A stretch of DNA of 64,000 nt from CALBZG01 sp964486295 (lineage in GTDB: Bacteria > Bacillota > Clostridia > Peptostreptococcales > Anaerovoracaceae), in assembly GCA_964486295.1 (NCBI GenBank), contig CAZAMF010000007.1, forward strand, positions 1-64,000, in the 5' to 3' direction. Each line of letters opens with the position of its first letter. Positions within the stretch are counted from its first letter, which is position 1. The position numbers were made by a program, and so were the translations under genes. Shown here piece by piece: positions 1 to 8,207 of this stretch. The notes below the pieces were generated by a model that had not been told where the DNA came from, searched no databases, and saw only the letters and a list, made by a program, of their open reading frames with translations.

Positions 1-2
1 TA

Positions 3-91
3 TGGCGGAGAGGGTGGGATTCGAACCCACGGCCCCTTTCGGAGTCACTGGTTTTCAAGACCAGCTCCTTAAACCGCTCGGACACCTCTCC
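3..91 (-). tRNA. tRNA-Ser(TGA)
   Basis: Read on the minus strand this folds as a class II tRNA of 89 nt with an encoded CCA end. The seven-base anticodon loop gives anticodon TGA (codon UCA), and there is a long variable arm and a normal TTCGAAT T-loop. It is the last gene of the ten-tRNA array. Confidence 0.95.
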
Positions 92-144
92 ATCCTGAGA
101 GTCATTAATACTCCATCCTATCAAAACGGTCACTTATTAATAAT

Positions 145-220
145 TGGTGACCCATTGGAGATTCGAACTCCAGACACCTTGATTAAAAGTCAAGTGCTCT
201 ACCGACTGAGCTAATGGGTC
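145..220 (-). tRNA. tRNA-Lys(TTT)
   Basis: A 76-nt cloverleaf with encoded CCA. The acceptor begins GACCCAT and pairs with ATGGGTC at the 3' side. The anticodon loop CTTTTAA gives TTT, decoding AAA/AAG. Confidence 0.96.
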
Positions 221-223
221 ATA

Positions 224-299
224 TGGCTGGGGTAGCAGGACTCGAACCTACGAGTGACGGAGTCAAAGTCCGTTGCCTTACCGGCTTGGCTATACCCCA
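224..299 (-). tRNA. tRNA-Gln(TTG)
   Basis: A 76-nt cloverleaf with encoded CCA. It begins TGGGGTA, the U1 start usual for tRNA-Gln. The anticodon loop CTTTGAC gives TTG. Confidence 0.95.
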
Positions 300-314
300 C
301 TACTTCCGAAAAAA

Positions 315-391
315 TGGCGAGCCCACAGGGATTCGAACCCCGGACACACGGCTTAGAAGGCCGTTGCTCTATCCAGCTGAGCTATGAGCCC
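315..391 (-). tRNA. tRNA-Arg(TCT)
   Basis: A 77-nt cloverleaf with encoded CCA. Acceptor GGGCTCA pairs with TGGGCTC. The anticodon loop CTTCTAA gives TCT, decoding AGA/AGG. Confidence 0.96.
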
Positions 392-410
392 GCATATCTA
401 GTTAAACTAG

Positions 411-484
411 TGGAGCGGATGATGAGAATCGAACTCACGCTATCAGCTTGGAAGGCTGAAGTTCTACCATTGAACTACATCCGC
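411..484 (-). tRNA. tRNA-Gly(TCC)
   Basis: A 74-nt cloverleaf with encoded CCA. The acceptor begins GCGGATG. The anticodon loop CTTCCAA gives TCC. A second glycine tRNA with anticodon GCC follows it upstream in the same transcript. Confidence 0.96.
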
Positions 485-492
485 AGAAAAAT

Positions 493-567
493 TGGAGCGG
501 AAGACGAGATTCGAACTCGCGACCCTCGCCTTGGCAAGGCGATGCTCTACCCCTGAGCCACTTCCGC
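493..567 (-). tRNA. tRNA-Gly(GCC)
   Basis: A 75-nt cloverleaf with encoded CCA. The acceptor begins GCGGAAG. The anticodon loop TTGCCAA gives GCC, decoding GGC/GGU. Confidence 0.96.
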
Positions 568-575
568 ATAAATAT

Positions 576-660
576 TGGTGGAGGGAGGTGGATTCGAACC
601 ACCGAAAGCTCAGCTAGCGGATTTACAGTCCGTCCCCTTTGGCCACTCGGGAATCCCTCC
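576..660 (-). tRNA. tRNA-Tyr(GTA)
   Basis: An 85-nt class II tRNA with encoded CCA and a long variable arm. The anticodon loop CTGTAAA gives GTA. The outermost anticodon-stem pair is an A-C mismatch; the rest of the stem pairs normally. Confidence 0.94.
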
Positions 661-681
661 AGACAAATCATGTTATTAAAT

Positions 682-756
682 TGGAGCTGGCGAGAGGAAT
701 CGAACCCCCAACCTGCTGATTACAAATCAGCTGCTCTACCGTTGAGCCACGCCAGC
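682..756 (-). tRNA. tRNA-Thr(TGT)
   Basis: A 75-nt cloverleaf with encoded CCA. Acceptor GCTGGCG pairs with CGCCAGC. The anticodon loop TTTGTAA gives TGT. Confidence 0.96.
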
Positions 757-774
757 ATATGTGAAGAAATAAGT

Positions 775-851
775 TGGCGACCTGGATCGGGCTCGAACCG
801 ACGACCTCCAGCGTGACAGGCTGGCATTCTAACCAACTGAACTACCAGGCC
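775..851 (-). tRNA. tRNA-Asp(GTC)
   Basis: A 77-nt cloverleaf with encoded CCA. The acceptor begins GGCCTGG and includes a G-T wobble. The anticodon loop CTGTCAC gives GTC. Confidence 0.95.
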
Positions 852-857
852 TAATAC

Positions 858-933
858 TGGTGGGCGCTATAGGGCTCGAACCTATGACCCTCTGCTTGTA
901 AGGCAGATGCTCTCCCAGCTGAGCTAAGCGCCC
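858..933 (-). tRNA. tRNA-Val(TAC)
   Basis: A 76-nt cloverleaf with encoded CCA. Acceptor GGGCGCT pairs with AGCGCCC. The anticodon loop CTTACAA gives TAC. It is the promoter-proximal gene of the array. Confidence 0.96.
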
Positions 934-979
934 CTATGATAGCAACTTCTGTTGTTCTATTTACTTGACACAGTTATTT

Positions 980-1008
980 AATATACAGTATCAACCTCTA
1001 TCTGTCAA
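980..1008 (-). promoter_or_regulatory. Promoter of the ten-tRNA array
   Basis: On the minus strand a perfect -35 TTGACA (1003-1008) is followed by a 17-bp spacer and a -10 TATATT (980-985). The predicted start near 973 lies about 40 bp before tRNA-Val. No other good promoter is visible between the ten tRNAs, whose gaps are 3-53 bp, so one transcript is likely. Confidence 0.8.
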
Positions 1009-1047
1009 GTGGGTTAGCCTATTTTTTTACCACCAAAACAAAGATTT

Positions 1048-1707
1048 TTATTGGGACGGAACCGGCACTTTAAACTGTTCTTTTGATTGAAAAATCAACT
1101 GATAGGTGGCGCCCGTCAGATCCATCAATACCTTTTTCACCTGTTTACAGTCCTCCTCACGGCACGCAATCAGCGCATTTACTTTTTCTGTGTATATCAG
1201 GTCTTTGATTTCAAACCACGGAAGTTCATCAGTCGAGCCGGAGAGGCCGGCAAGGTTCTTTAATTTATCGACATAAGAATAATCCATTCTGACTTCCAGA
1301 ACGGCCATTTCTTCCACTCGGCAAATCGTGCCCGCCTCCAATGCGGCTTTGGCCGTATTCGTATACGCACGCACCAATCCGCCGGTTCCCAGTTTGATTC
1401 CGCCGAAATACCTGGTTACAACAACTGCTACGTCAGTTATATTTTGCATAACAAGCATCTGCACGATGGGCGCCCCTGCAGTGCCCTGCGGTTCGCCGTC
1501 ATCAGAAGCCCACTGGAGCTGGGCTTTATCACCCAGCACAAAAGCCGGCACATTATGGCTTGCGTCCTTATATTGTTTTCTGATTTCCGCAATAAAAGCC
1601 TCTGCATCCTCTCTGCAGGAAACAGGTTTCGCATGACCTATAAATCTTGATTTCTCAATTATAATCTCTGCAGTCCCTTGGCTTTGTATCGTTTTAAACA
1701 AAAACAA
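1048..1707 (-). CDS. yigZ: YigZ/IMPACT family protein (UPF0029)
   Basis: This 219-residue protein matches the YigZ/YvyE family in length and layout. The N-terminal IMPACT domain carries the conserved core around SRFIGHA and DDGEPQGTAG and the VVVTRYFGGIKLG segment; a small ferredoxin-like C-terminal domain follows. The family has been linked to ribosome or translation-factor interaction, but its biochemical role in bacteria is not settled. The start is a TTG at 1707 with GGAG seven bases upstream. That ribosome binding site overlaps the end of hflX, only 4 bp away, so the two genes are probably co-transcribed and translationally coupled. No clear terminator hairpin is seen after the stop. Confidence 0.88.
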   Translation of the reverse strand: MFLFKTIQSQGTAEIIIEKSRFIGHAKPVSCREDAEAFIAEIRKQYKDASHNVPAFVLGDKAQLQWASDDGEPQGTAGAPIVQMLVMQNITDVAVVVTRYFGGIKLGTGGLVRAYTNTAKAALEAGTICRVEEMAVLEVRMDYSYVDKLKNLAGLSGSTDELPWFEIKDLIYTEKVNALIACREEDCKQVKKVLMDLTGATYQLIFQSKEQFKVPVPSQ

Positions 1708-1711
1708 ACCA

Positions 1712-3016
1712 CTACTCCTTTATTTCATACTCCTTTAACCTCTGATAGTCGGCTTTGCCCAGCCGGACCTCGAATTCGGTACCATTCTCCGTATAATTCA
1801 TATGCCTTACGTCGGTTTTGTCACATAAATAGGAAGAGATATCTCCTCTGCCGAAGGGGATTCGAAGTCTGGTTATGACGTAGTCCTTGAACAATTTCCG
1901 GCTTATGGCCTCGATCAGAAGGTCCATATTTTTTCCGTATTTTGCCGATATGAATACGGTGTCGCCCTTGGAATTCCGGGAGTCCAATTCCGGCACAAGG
2001 TCAATTTTATTGTATATGATCAACCTTTCCTTGTTGCCTGCTCCGATTTCTTTCAGGACCTTGTCCGTCACCTCGATCTGAAAATCATGTTGTTCATAGG
2101 CGGCGTCAACAACATGAAGCAGTAAATCCGCCTGGGCGACCTCTTCAAGGGTCGACTTAAACGCCTTGACGAGGCTGTGCGGAAGTTTGCTGACAAAGCC
2201 AACTGTGTCGATGAGAATAAATTCGCCGGCATCCGGCAGCTTGATATTGCGTTGCCTGGTATCCAGTGTCGCAAAAAGCATATCTTTTTCAAGAACCATT
2301 TTTTCCGGTTTTTCAGATATCCCGAGGAATCTGTTCATAATAGCGGATTTTCCGGAATTTGTGTAGCCAACCAATGCCACTACAGGCAAACTGGATTTTT
2401 CACGACGAGCGCGCTGAACTGTTCTGGTGCGCTGTATTTCTTCCATTTCGGCTTTTATATCACTGATCCTTTTCGTGATATGCCTGCGATCGGTTTCCAG
2501 CTTTTTCTCTCCCGGACCCCTGGTTCCGATTCCAACGCCTCTGCCTCCCATACTCGCACCTTGCCGGGACAACGAAGCGCCGAAACCTGTTAGTCGAGGA
2601 AGCCTATACTGCAGTTGCGCCAGTTCCACCTGCAATTTCCCTTCAGCCGAAGTTGCTCTGGACGCGAATATGTCAAGGATCAGAACTGTTCTGTCAATGA
2701 TCCTGACGTTCAACTCATCTTCCAGCGTTCTCATTTGTAAACCCGAAAGCTCATCGTTAAAAATCACGGTGTTCGCTTCCATATTTTGAACCATTTCTGA
2801 AAGTTCCGCAACTTTACCCTTTCCCAAATAGGTGGATCTGTTCGGCTTGTCCAAGTTCTGGATCATTTGTCCGAGAACATCCACCCCAGCGGCTTCAGCG
2901 AGCCCCCAAAGCTCATCCATGGAGTAGGATATATCTTCACCTCGTGCTAATCCCACTAGAATAGCATGATATTCAACGTCGGTTATTATTTCATTATCAT
3001 TATTAAAATCTATCAT
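1712..3016 (-). CDS. hflX: GTPase HflX
   Basis: A 434-residue ribosome-associated GTPase of the HflX family, known to split or rescue ribosomes under stress. An N-terminal HflX domain with the glycine-rich GRGVGIGTRGPGE linker is followed by a TrmE-Era-type G domain. G1 GYTNSGKS is near residues 217-224, where many members have GYTNAGKS, and the G3 region DTVGF is near 270-274. I place the start at the second ATG (3016) because GGGAG lies six bases before it. The ATG at 3040 has no ribosome binding site. The gene follows the codY terminator and leads into yigZ. Confidence 0.93.
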   Translation of the reverse strand: MIDFNNDNEIITDVEYHAILVGLARGEDISYSMDELWGLAEAAGVDVLGQMIQNLDKPNRSTYLGKGKVAELSEMVQNMEANTVIFNDELSGLQMRTLEDELNVRIIDRTVLILDIFASRATSAEGKLQVELAQLQYRLPRLTGFGASLSRQGASMGGRGVGIGTRGPGEKKLETDRRHITKRISDIKAEMEEIQRTRTVQRARREKSSLPVVALVGYTNSGKSAIMNRFLGISEKPEKMVLEKDMLFATLDTRQRNIKLPDAGEFILIDTVGFVSKLPHSLVKAFKSTLEEVAQADLLLHVVDAAYEQHDFQIEVTDKVLKEIGAGNKERLIIYNKIDLVPELDSRNSKGDTVFISAKYGKNMDLLIEAISRKLFKDYVITRLRIPFGRGDISSYLCDKTDVRHMNYTENGTEFEVRLGKADYQRLKEYEIKE

Positions 3017-3078
3017 CGAATCTCCCGGTTGTATGATCAACCATCAACATCTTCCGAATCACTCTGAAGCAATATTAG

Positions 3079-3098
3079 AAAAGCCTCCCGAAGGAGGC
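3079..3098 (-). terminator. Intrinsic terminator of codY
   Basis: Just after the codY stop, the minus strand has stem GCCTCC, a TTCG tetraloop closed by C-G, stem GGAGGC and then TTTT. This should end the yraN-codY operon before hflX. Confidence 0.85.
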
Positions 3099-3126
3099 GA
3101 TTTCCCATGAATCTGGGCTTATTCTC

Positions 3127-3903
3127 TTAGGAAAGCTTTCCGAGCTCTTCATAAAACTTGGAATTAAGTATTTTTATGTGTGTCCCCTTCATCCCCAGGC
3201 TTCTTGATTCAATAACCCCTGCGGATTCCAACTTACGAAGGGCATTTACGATAACCGAACGGGTGATTTTCGCGTGATCTGCAATCTTGCTTGCAACCAG
3301 AACGCCTTCATTGCCATTCAGTTCCTTGAATATTTGCTGAACTGCTTCGATCTCAGAGAATGAAAGAGTTCCGATGGCCATCTGAACGACGTTTCTCTTC
3401 CTTTCTTCTTCTTCCAGTTCAAGAGACTTTCTTCTCTGTATTTCCTGTCCGACAACCGTTGCCCCGTATTCACTTAAGGCGATATCTACCTCGTCGAATT
3501 CAGGTTCATAGCGTGAAAGTAAAATCGTTCCCCATCTCTGGCCACCGCCAATGATCGGTACGATCATCTGCTTTTTACTGGCCGTGTCATATTCGTATTT
3601 AAAGATCTTCATAGCTTCCTCAGGCGAAATATTTGCCTGGGTTTCAGTGATCTTCAAAAGTTCTTCATTGTATTCTCCCGGGAAAAAATCAACACCCGTT
3701 TCAGGATCCGACAATGCCGGGCTATCCAGTTTCGCTTTGTAATGGACGCCGAGAACTTTGCCTCTTTTGTTTGTAATATATACATTGGCATCCATCAGAT
3801 CACTTAATATTTCACATAAATCATAAAAAGAAAACGCCCCGGTTCTGGCTTCCTGCAAGACCCAGTTCAGTTTTCTTATTTTACTCAGCACTTCTTTGCT
3901 CAT
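3127..3903 (-). CDS. codY: Global transcriptional regulator CodY
   Basis: CodY senses GTP and branched-chain amino acids and represses starvation genes in Firmicutes. The 258-residue product has the N-terminal GAF-like ligand domain (ARTGAFSFYDLCEILSDLMD, near residues 20-40) and the C-terminal winged helix. The recognition stretch around TRSVIVNALRKLESAGVIES is essentially that of Bacillus CodY, so the usual AATTTTCWGAAAATT box should hold. I start it at ATG 3903, which has GGAGG seven bases upstream, rather than the in-frame ATG at 3933. It ends the hslVU operon but has its own promoter (3935-3963) with a possible CodY box just upstream. Confidence 0.95.
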   Translation of the reverse strand: MSKEVLSKIRKLNWVLQEARTGAFSFYDLCEILSDLMDANVYITNKRGKVLGVHYKAKLDSPALSDPETGVDFFPGEYNEELLKITETQANISPEEAMKIFKYEYDTASKKQMIVPIIGGGQRWGTILLSRYEPEFDEVDIALSEYGATVVGQEIQRRKSLELEEEERKRNVVQMAIGTLSFSEIEAVQQIFKELNGNEGVLVASKIADHAKITRSVIVNALRKLESAGVIESRSLGMKGTHIKILNSKFYEELGKLS

Positions 3904-3934
3904 CTTATTACCTCCGTGTAATAAATTTAGCAAT

Positions 3935-3963
3935 ATTATATAATATTTCTAAATTTATTACAA
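3935..3963 (-). promoter_or_regulatory. Promoter of codY
   Basis: On the minus strand there is a -35 TTGTAA (3958-3963), a 17-bp spacer and a perfect -10 TATAAT (3935-3940). The predicted start lies about 25 bp before the codY ATG. This gives codY expression independent of the upstream hslVU genes. Confidence 0.75.
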
Positions 3964-3976
3964 CGGAAATATTCTA

Positions 3977-3991
3977 ATTTTTCTAAAGATT
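3977..3991. promoter_or_regulatory. Possible CodY box upstream of codY
   Basis: On the minus strand AATCTTTAGAAAAAT matches 12 of 15 positions of the CodY box AATTTTCWGAAAATT. It lies 13 bp upstream of the codY -35 element, which suggests autoregulation. The region is AT-rich, so chance similarity is possible. Confidence 0.4.
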
Positions 3992-4049
3992 TATCTTTTC
4001 AGGAAAAAACTATAAAACTCGATACAACAGCAAAATAGTAATGCCGTTA

Positions 4050-5477
4050 CTACAAAATAAACCTTTCGATGTTATCTTTGCGGATGATATCGGAGAATTT
4101 ATTTTTAACATACTCGCTGTCTATGACGATCTCCTCATCAGTTGTATCAGGAATGTTGAAGGAAATTTCCTCCAGCAGCTTTTCCATGATCGTATGCAGT
4201 CGCCTTGCGCCGATGTTCTCATTCTGTTCGTTGGTCAGATAAGCCATAGTAGCTATGGTATCCACTGCCTCGTCTGTAAAATTGACCTTTACGCCTTCTG
4301 TCTCAAGCAGCATTTTGTGCTGTTTGATCAGTGCATTTTCAGGCTTTGTCAGGATCTGAATAAAATCTTCCTTAGTCAGGTTTTCCAGATTGACTCTGAT
4401 CGGAAAACGTCCCTGTAATTCCGGGATCAGATCGGTCGGTTTAACGGTATGGAATGCCCCGGCGCCGATAAACAGCATATAATCTGTTTTCACAGAACCG
4501 TGTTTTGTGTTCACTACGCTTCCCTCGACGATCGGCAGGATGTCTCTCTGTACACCTTCGCGTGAAACGTCTGCACCGACATGATAGTCACTTCCGGATG
4601 CGATCTTGTCCATCTCATCGATGAATATTATTCCATTTTGTTCTGCATTTTCCAGTGCTTCGGCCGTAACCTGCTCCATATCAATCAGATTTTGCGCTTC
4701 CTGTTCGATCAGGACCTTTCTGGCGTCTTTCACGCGCATCTTTTTCTTCTTTTTCCTCTTCGGCATTGCGTCGCCAAAAATGTTGCCGATGGCAATCATC
4801 CCACCTTCCCCAACGTCCAGGGCGTTCTGCGGCGGGTTGTCATCCACTTCGATTTCAATGTATTGATCTTCCAGCAATCCGTCTTTCAACTGCTGGCGCA
4901 CCTGTTCCCGTGCCAGTTCGATATCACTCTCCGCCGATTCGGTCTCAGTGGCCTTATGTTCCTCGTATTGCTGCTTCTGAGTTTTATAACCGGCTCCTCC
5001 CATGATATATTCAAACGGGTTTCTCGGTGTTGCACCCTGGGATGCTTTGCCTTTGGACGGGATAATTGACTGAATAATTTTTTCCTGGGCAATTTCCTCA
5101 GCGACGGAATACTTTTCCTGTATTCTTTTTTGTTTTGTGATCCTTACCGAAGCTTCCACAAGATCTCTCACCATGGATTCAACATCTTTCCCGACGTATC
5201 CGATCTGGCTGTATTTTGTAGCTTCCACTTTAACGAAAGGTGCGTCTGCCAATTTAGCCAGCCTCCTGGCAATCTCAGTTTTACCGACGCCGGTGGATCC
5301 AATCATCAGGATGTTCTTCGGTGTGATCTCATCCTTCCATTCTTCCGGAAGAAGATTTCTTCTGTAGCGGTTCCTCAATGCCACCGCTACGGATTTTTTT
5401 GCTTCATCCTGGCCGATAATATATTTATCCAATTCCGCCACAATTTCTTTTGGCGTCATTTCATATAACGTTGTCAT
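4050..5477 (-). CDS. hslU: HslU/ClpY ATPase subunit of HslUV protease
   Basis: The AAA+ unfoldase that feeds substrates to HslV. The 475-residue product has Walker A GSTGVGKT near residues 60-67, an inserted I-domain with a basic KRKKKKKMR run, Walker B GIIFIDEMD, a sensor region around GRFPIRV, and the conserved C-terminus ending RFIL that docks into HslV. The start has AAGGAGGAG well placed upstream. The gene lies 37 bp after hslV in the usual hslV-hslU-codY order, but the trmFO and xerC genes often found before hslV are absent here. Confidence 0.95.
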   Translation of the reverse strand: MTTLYEMTPKEIVAELDKYIIGQDEAKKSVAVALRNRYRRNLLPEEWKDEITPKNILMIGSTGVGKTEIARRLAKLADAPFVKVEATKYSQIGYVGKDVESMVRDLVEASVRITKQKRIQEKYSVAEEIAQEKIIQSIIPSKGKASQGATPRNPFEYIMGGAGYKTQKQQYEEHKATETESAESDIELAREQVRQQLKDGLLEDQYIEIEVDDNPPQNALDVGEGGMIAIGNIFGDAMPKRKKKKKMRVKDARKVLIEQEAQNLIDMEQVTAEALENAEQNGIIFIDEMDKIASGSDYHVGADVSREGVQRDILPIVEGSVVNTKHGSVKTDYMLFIGAGAFHTVKPTDLIPELQGRFPIRVNLENLTKEDFIQILTKPENALIKQHKMLLETEGVKVNFTDEAVDTIATMAYLTNEQNENIGARRLHTIMEKLLEEISFNIPDTTDEEIVIDSEYVKNKFSDIIRKDNIERFIL

Positions 5478-5514
5478 TCGTTGCTCCTCCTTATTTCGTA
5501 AGCGCGTCAGCCGA

Positions 5515-6054
5515 TCATAGCGTTTCGACCGAAATTCGATCGTTTGTATAAACGCAGATTGAAGCCGCTATCGTTAATGACTCGCGTACAATTTCTTCAG
5601 CACTCATATCCGTATGATTAAAGAGTGCATTTGCCGCTGCATAGGCATAATTGCCTCCGCTGCCGATGGCAATAAAGCTCTGATCAGGCTCTATTACTTC
5701 ACCGTTTCCGGATATAATGAGCAGGCTTTCTCTGTCGGCCACTATCATAAGCGCTTCCAGGTTCCTCATCACTTTATCGGATCTCCACAGCTGCGCCAAA
5801 GCGACAGCCGCTCTCTTCAGATTCCCGGCGTGCTCCTCCAGTTTCTTTTCAAATTTTTCCGAAAGAGAAAATGCATCTGCAACAGAACCCGCAAATCCCA
5901 CAAGCACCTGATCTTTATAAATTTTTCTTACTTTTTTGGCGCCGGCTTTCATGATGGCCGTTTCGCCCATAGTGACCTGTCCGTCTCCCCCTATGCAAAC
6001 ATCGTCCGGTCCTCTTCTGACAGCAACTATTGTTGTTGCGTTAAATTTCACCAT
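5515..6054 (-). CDS. hslV: HslV/ClpQ peptidase subunit of HslUV protease
   Basis: The proteasome-like threonine peptidase that forms a dodecamer capped by HslU. The product is 179 residues. The conserved mature N-terminus TTIVAVRR begins at residue 7, so six residues (MVKFNA) must be removed to expose the catalytic Thr7. This differs from the Ser-type start described for Bacillus ClpQ. GGDGQVTMG and GSGGNYA motifs are present. AGGAGGTGA lies upstream of the ATG. The gene follows topA by 24 bp. Confidence 0.95.
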   Translation of the reverse strand: MVKFNATTIVAVRRGPDDVCIGGDGQVTMGETAIMKAGAKKVRKIYKDQVLVGFAGSVADAFSLSEKFEKKLEEHAGNLKRAAVALAQLWRSDKVMRNLEALMIVADRESLLIISGNGEVIEPDQSFIAIGSGGNYAYAAANALFNHTDMSAEEIVRESLTIAASICVYTNDRISVETL

Positions 6055-6078
6055 AATTTTTCACCTCCTGAATCGTAC

Positions 6079-8154
6079 CTATTCTTTATACCCGCATTTT
6101 GCGTCTGAACAAGCATATTTGCTGGTTTTTGTTTTCTTTTCTACTAAAAGGCTTCCGCAGACAGGGCAATTTTTCTGGATAGGCTTGTTCCAGTAAAGCT
6201 GCTGGCATTCCGGATACCCGGAGCAGCCATAGAATAGTCTTCCGCTTTTGCTTTTTCTGGCAACCAGATCCTTTCCGCAAGCCGGGCATTTCACTTCGAT
6301 CTTGCTGACGATCGGTTTTGTGTTTTTACATTCCGGATAGCCCGTGCATGCTGCAAATGTTCCGAAGCGCCCATGCTTCAGCGCCATCGGCTTGCCACAT
6401 AATTCGCATATTTCGCCTGTCAGTTCATCTTCGAATTCTATCTTTTCTATTTCTTTATCCGCCACTTCCAGTTCACCCTCGAGGGTACCGTAAAAATCGC
6501 TGACGATATTGTGCCAGTCGGTGTCTTTTACCTCCACATCATCCAGTTTGTCTTCCATTCCGGCAGTAAAACCTGCATCGACAATTTCCCTGAAATATTG
6601 TTCCATCATCTGTGTAACGATGAAACCCAGTTCAGTTGGTGCCAGTATTTTCTTTTCTCTTATTATATATTTGCGTTCCAGTAAAGTGGCAATGATCGGT
6701 GCGTAAGTGGACGGCCGTCCGATATTCTTGTCTTCCAGATCTTTAACTAAACTGGCTTCTGTGAACCTGGACGGCGGTTGCGTAAAATTCTGCTCCGCAT
6801 TGACATCAATAGCATTCAAGCGCTCGTTCTCAGCCAGTTCTGGCAACTCTCTGTCTTTATCCTCTTCGTTCATATCCGTGTATACTTTGAGAAAACCCTC
6901 AAACTTCAATTTGGAGCCGTTTGCGCGAAATGAATAGTCTCCATTTTTTATGTCAACCGTCATAGAATCGAACACAGCCGGTGCCATCTGGCTGGCCATA
7001 AACCGCGACCAAATTAATTTATATAGACTGTACTGGTCTCTGGTTAACGAATCCTTGATCGAATCCGGCACCAAATCCGGGTAAGTAGGGCGGATCGCTT
7101 CATGGGCATCCTGCACATCTTTCTTTTTATTCGAGTAGAAGTTGTTGCCCCAGAAATTCTGTCCATAATTGTCAATGATAAAATCTTTTGCCATCCCGCG
7201 GGCTTCATCGGAAATACGAACCGAATCGGTTCTAATGTATGATACCAATCCGATAGTGCCGTGCCCTTTGATTTCGCAACCTTCGTACAACTGCTGAGCG
7301 ATCAGCATGGTTTTTTTCGTATAAAAATTCAGCTTCGTAGAAGCTTCCTGCTGCAGGCTGCTGGTTGTAAACGGCGGATACGGCCTTTTGATTCTATCCT
7401 TGCGCTCAATCTGAGACACATGATAAGCTTCCGGATCCAGTTCCCTAAGCACAACGTCAGCCTGTTCCTTGTTGTCTACAGATATTTTATGTCCTTTTTT
7501 TTCAGTAAGTTTCGCTAGAAACTGCTTCTTTTTAGAAGCTTCCCCAAATTTTTCAAGCCTCACCTGTACGGTCCAGTATTCCTTGGGTACAAAAGCTTTG
7601 ATCAGGTTTTCTCTGTCACAGATGATTTTTAAAGCTGCCGACTGTACACGCCCGGCGGACAAACCCCGTTTAACTTTTCTCCAAAGCAGCGGACTTATTT
7701 TATATCCCACAAGCCGGTCCAGCACGCGTCTCGCCTGTTGCGCATCTACAAGACTTAAATCGATCATTCTTGGATTTTTAATCGCTTCTTTGATGCTTTT
7801 TTTGGTGATTTCATTAAATACGACTCTGCAAGCTTCCTCGTTTGAAATACCTAATATATAAGCAAGATGCCAACTGATGGCCTCTCCTTCGCGGTCCGGG
7901 TCCGTTGCCAGATAGATTCTTGAAGCCTCTTTTGCTTCTTTCTTCAAACTTTTGATCAAATCGCCCTTCCCGCGGATAGAGATATATTCGGGTTCAAAAT
8001 TATTTTCTATGTTGATCCCCAGCTTGCTTTTAGGAAGATCCCTTATATGACCAACTGAAGCGACTACTTTGTAGTTGCTTCCCAGATACTTTCCAATGGT
8101 CTTTGCTTTTGCCGGTGACTCTACAATGACTAATGCTTTTTTTGCGGTGCTCAT
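6079..8154 (-). CDS. topA: DNA topoisomerase I
   Basis: Type IA topoisomerase relaxing negative supercoils. The 691-residue product has the Toprim motif VIVESPAKAKTIG near residues 9-21, the acidic DPDREGE motif near 85-91, and the catalytic tyrosine in SYIRTDS (Tyr306). Three C-terminal four-cysteine zinc ribbons lie after about residue 570; the last is shorter, ending close to the C-terminus. The start has AAGGAGG six bases upstream. The dprA-topA order is typical of Firmicutes. Confidence 0.97.
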   Translation of the reverse strand: MSTAKKALVIVESPAKAKTIGKYLGSNYKVVASVGHIRDLPKSKLGINIENNFEPEYISIRGKGDLIKSLKKEAKEASRIYLATDPDREGEAISWHLAYILGISNEEACRVVFNEITKKSIKEAIKNPRMIDLSLVDAQQARRVLDRLVGYKISPLLWRKVKRGLSAGRVQSAALKIICDRENLIKAFVPKEYWTVQVRLEKFGEASKKKQFLAKLTEKKGHKISVDNKEQADVVLRELDPEAYHVSQIERKDRIKRPYPPFTTSSLQQEASTKLNFYTKKTMLIAQQLYEGCEIKGHGTIGLVSYIRTDSVRISDEARGMAKDFIIDNYGQNFWGNNFYSNKKKDVQDAHEAIRPTYPDLVPDSIKDSLTRDQYSLYKLIWSRFMASQMAPAVFDSMTVDIKNGDYSFRANGSKLKFEGFLKVYTDMNEEDKDRELPELAENERLNAIDVNAEQNFTQPPSRFTEASLVKDLEDKNIGRPSTYAPIIATLLERKYIIREKKILAPTELGFIVTQMMEQYFREIVDAGFTAGMEDKLDDVEVKDTDWHNIVSDFYGTLEGELEVADKEIEKIEFEDELTGEICELCGKPMALKHGRFGTFAACTGYPECKNTKPIVSKIEVKCPACGKDLVARKSKSGRLFYGCSGYPECQQLYWNKPIQKNCPVCGSLLVEKKTKTSKYACSDAKCGYKE

Positions 8155-8207
8155 TCACATCCTCCTTGATACCTGCTGTTCAAGCGTTAATTATATGTAG
8201 ATTTTTT

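Noticed and set aside
2..671. Small open frames over the tRNA array
   Set aside because: They lie within or across clear tRNA genes, have no ribosome binding sites, and their residues come from conserved tRNA loops.
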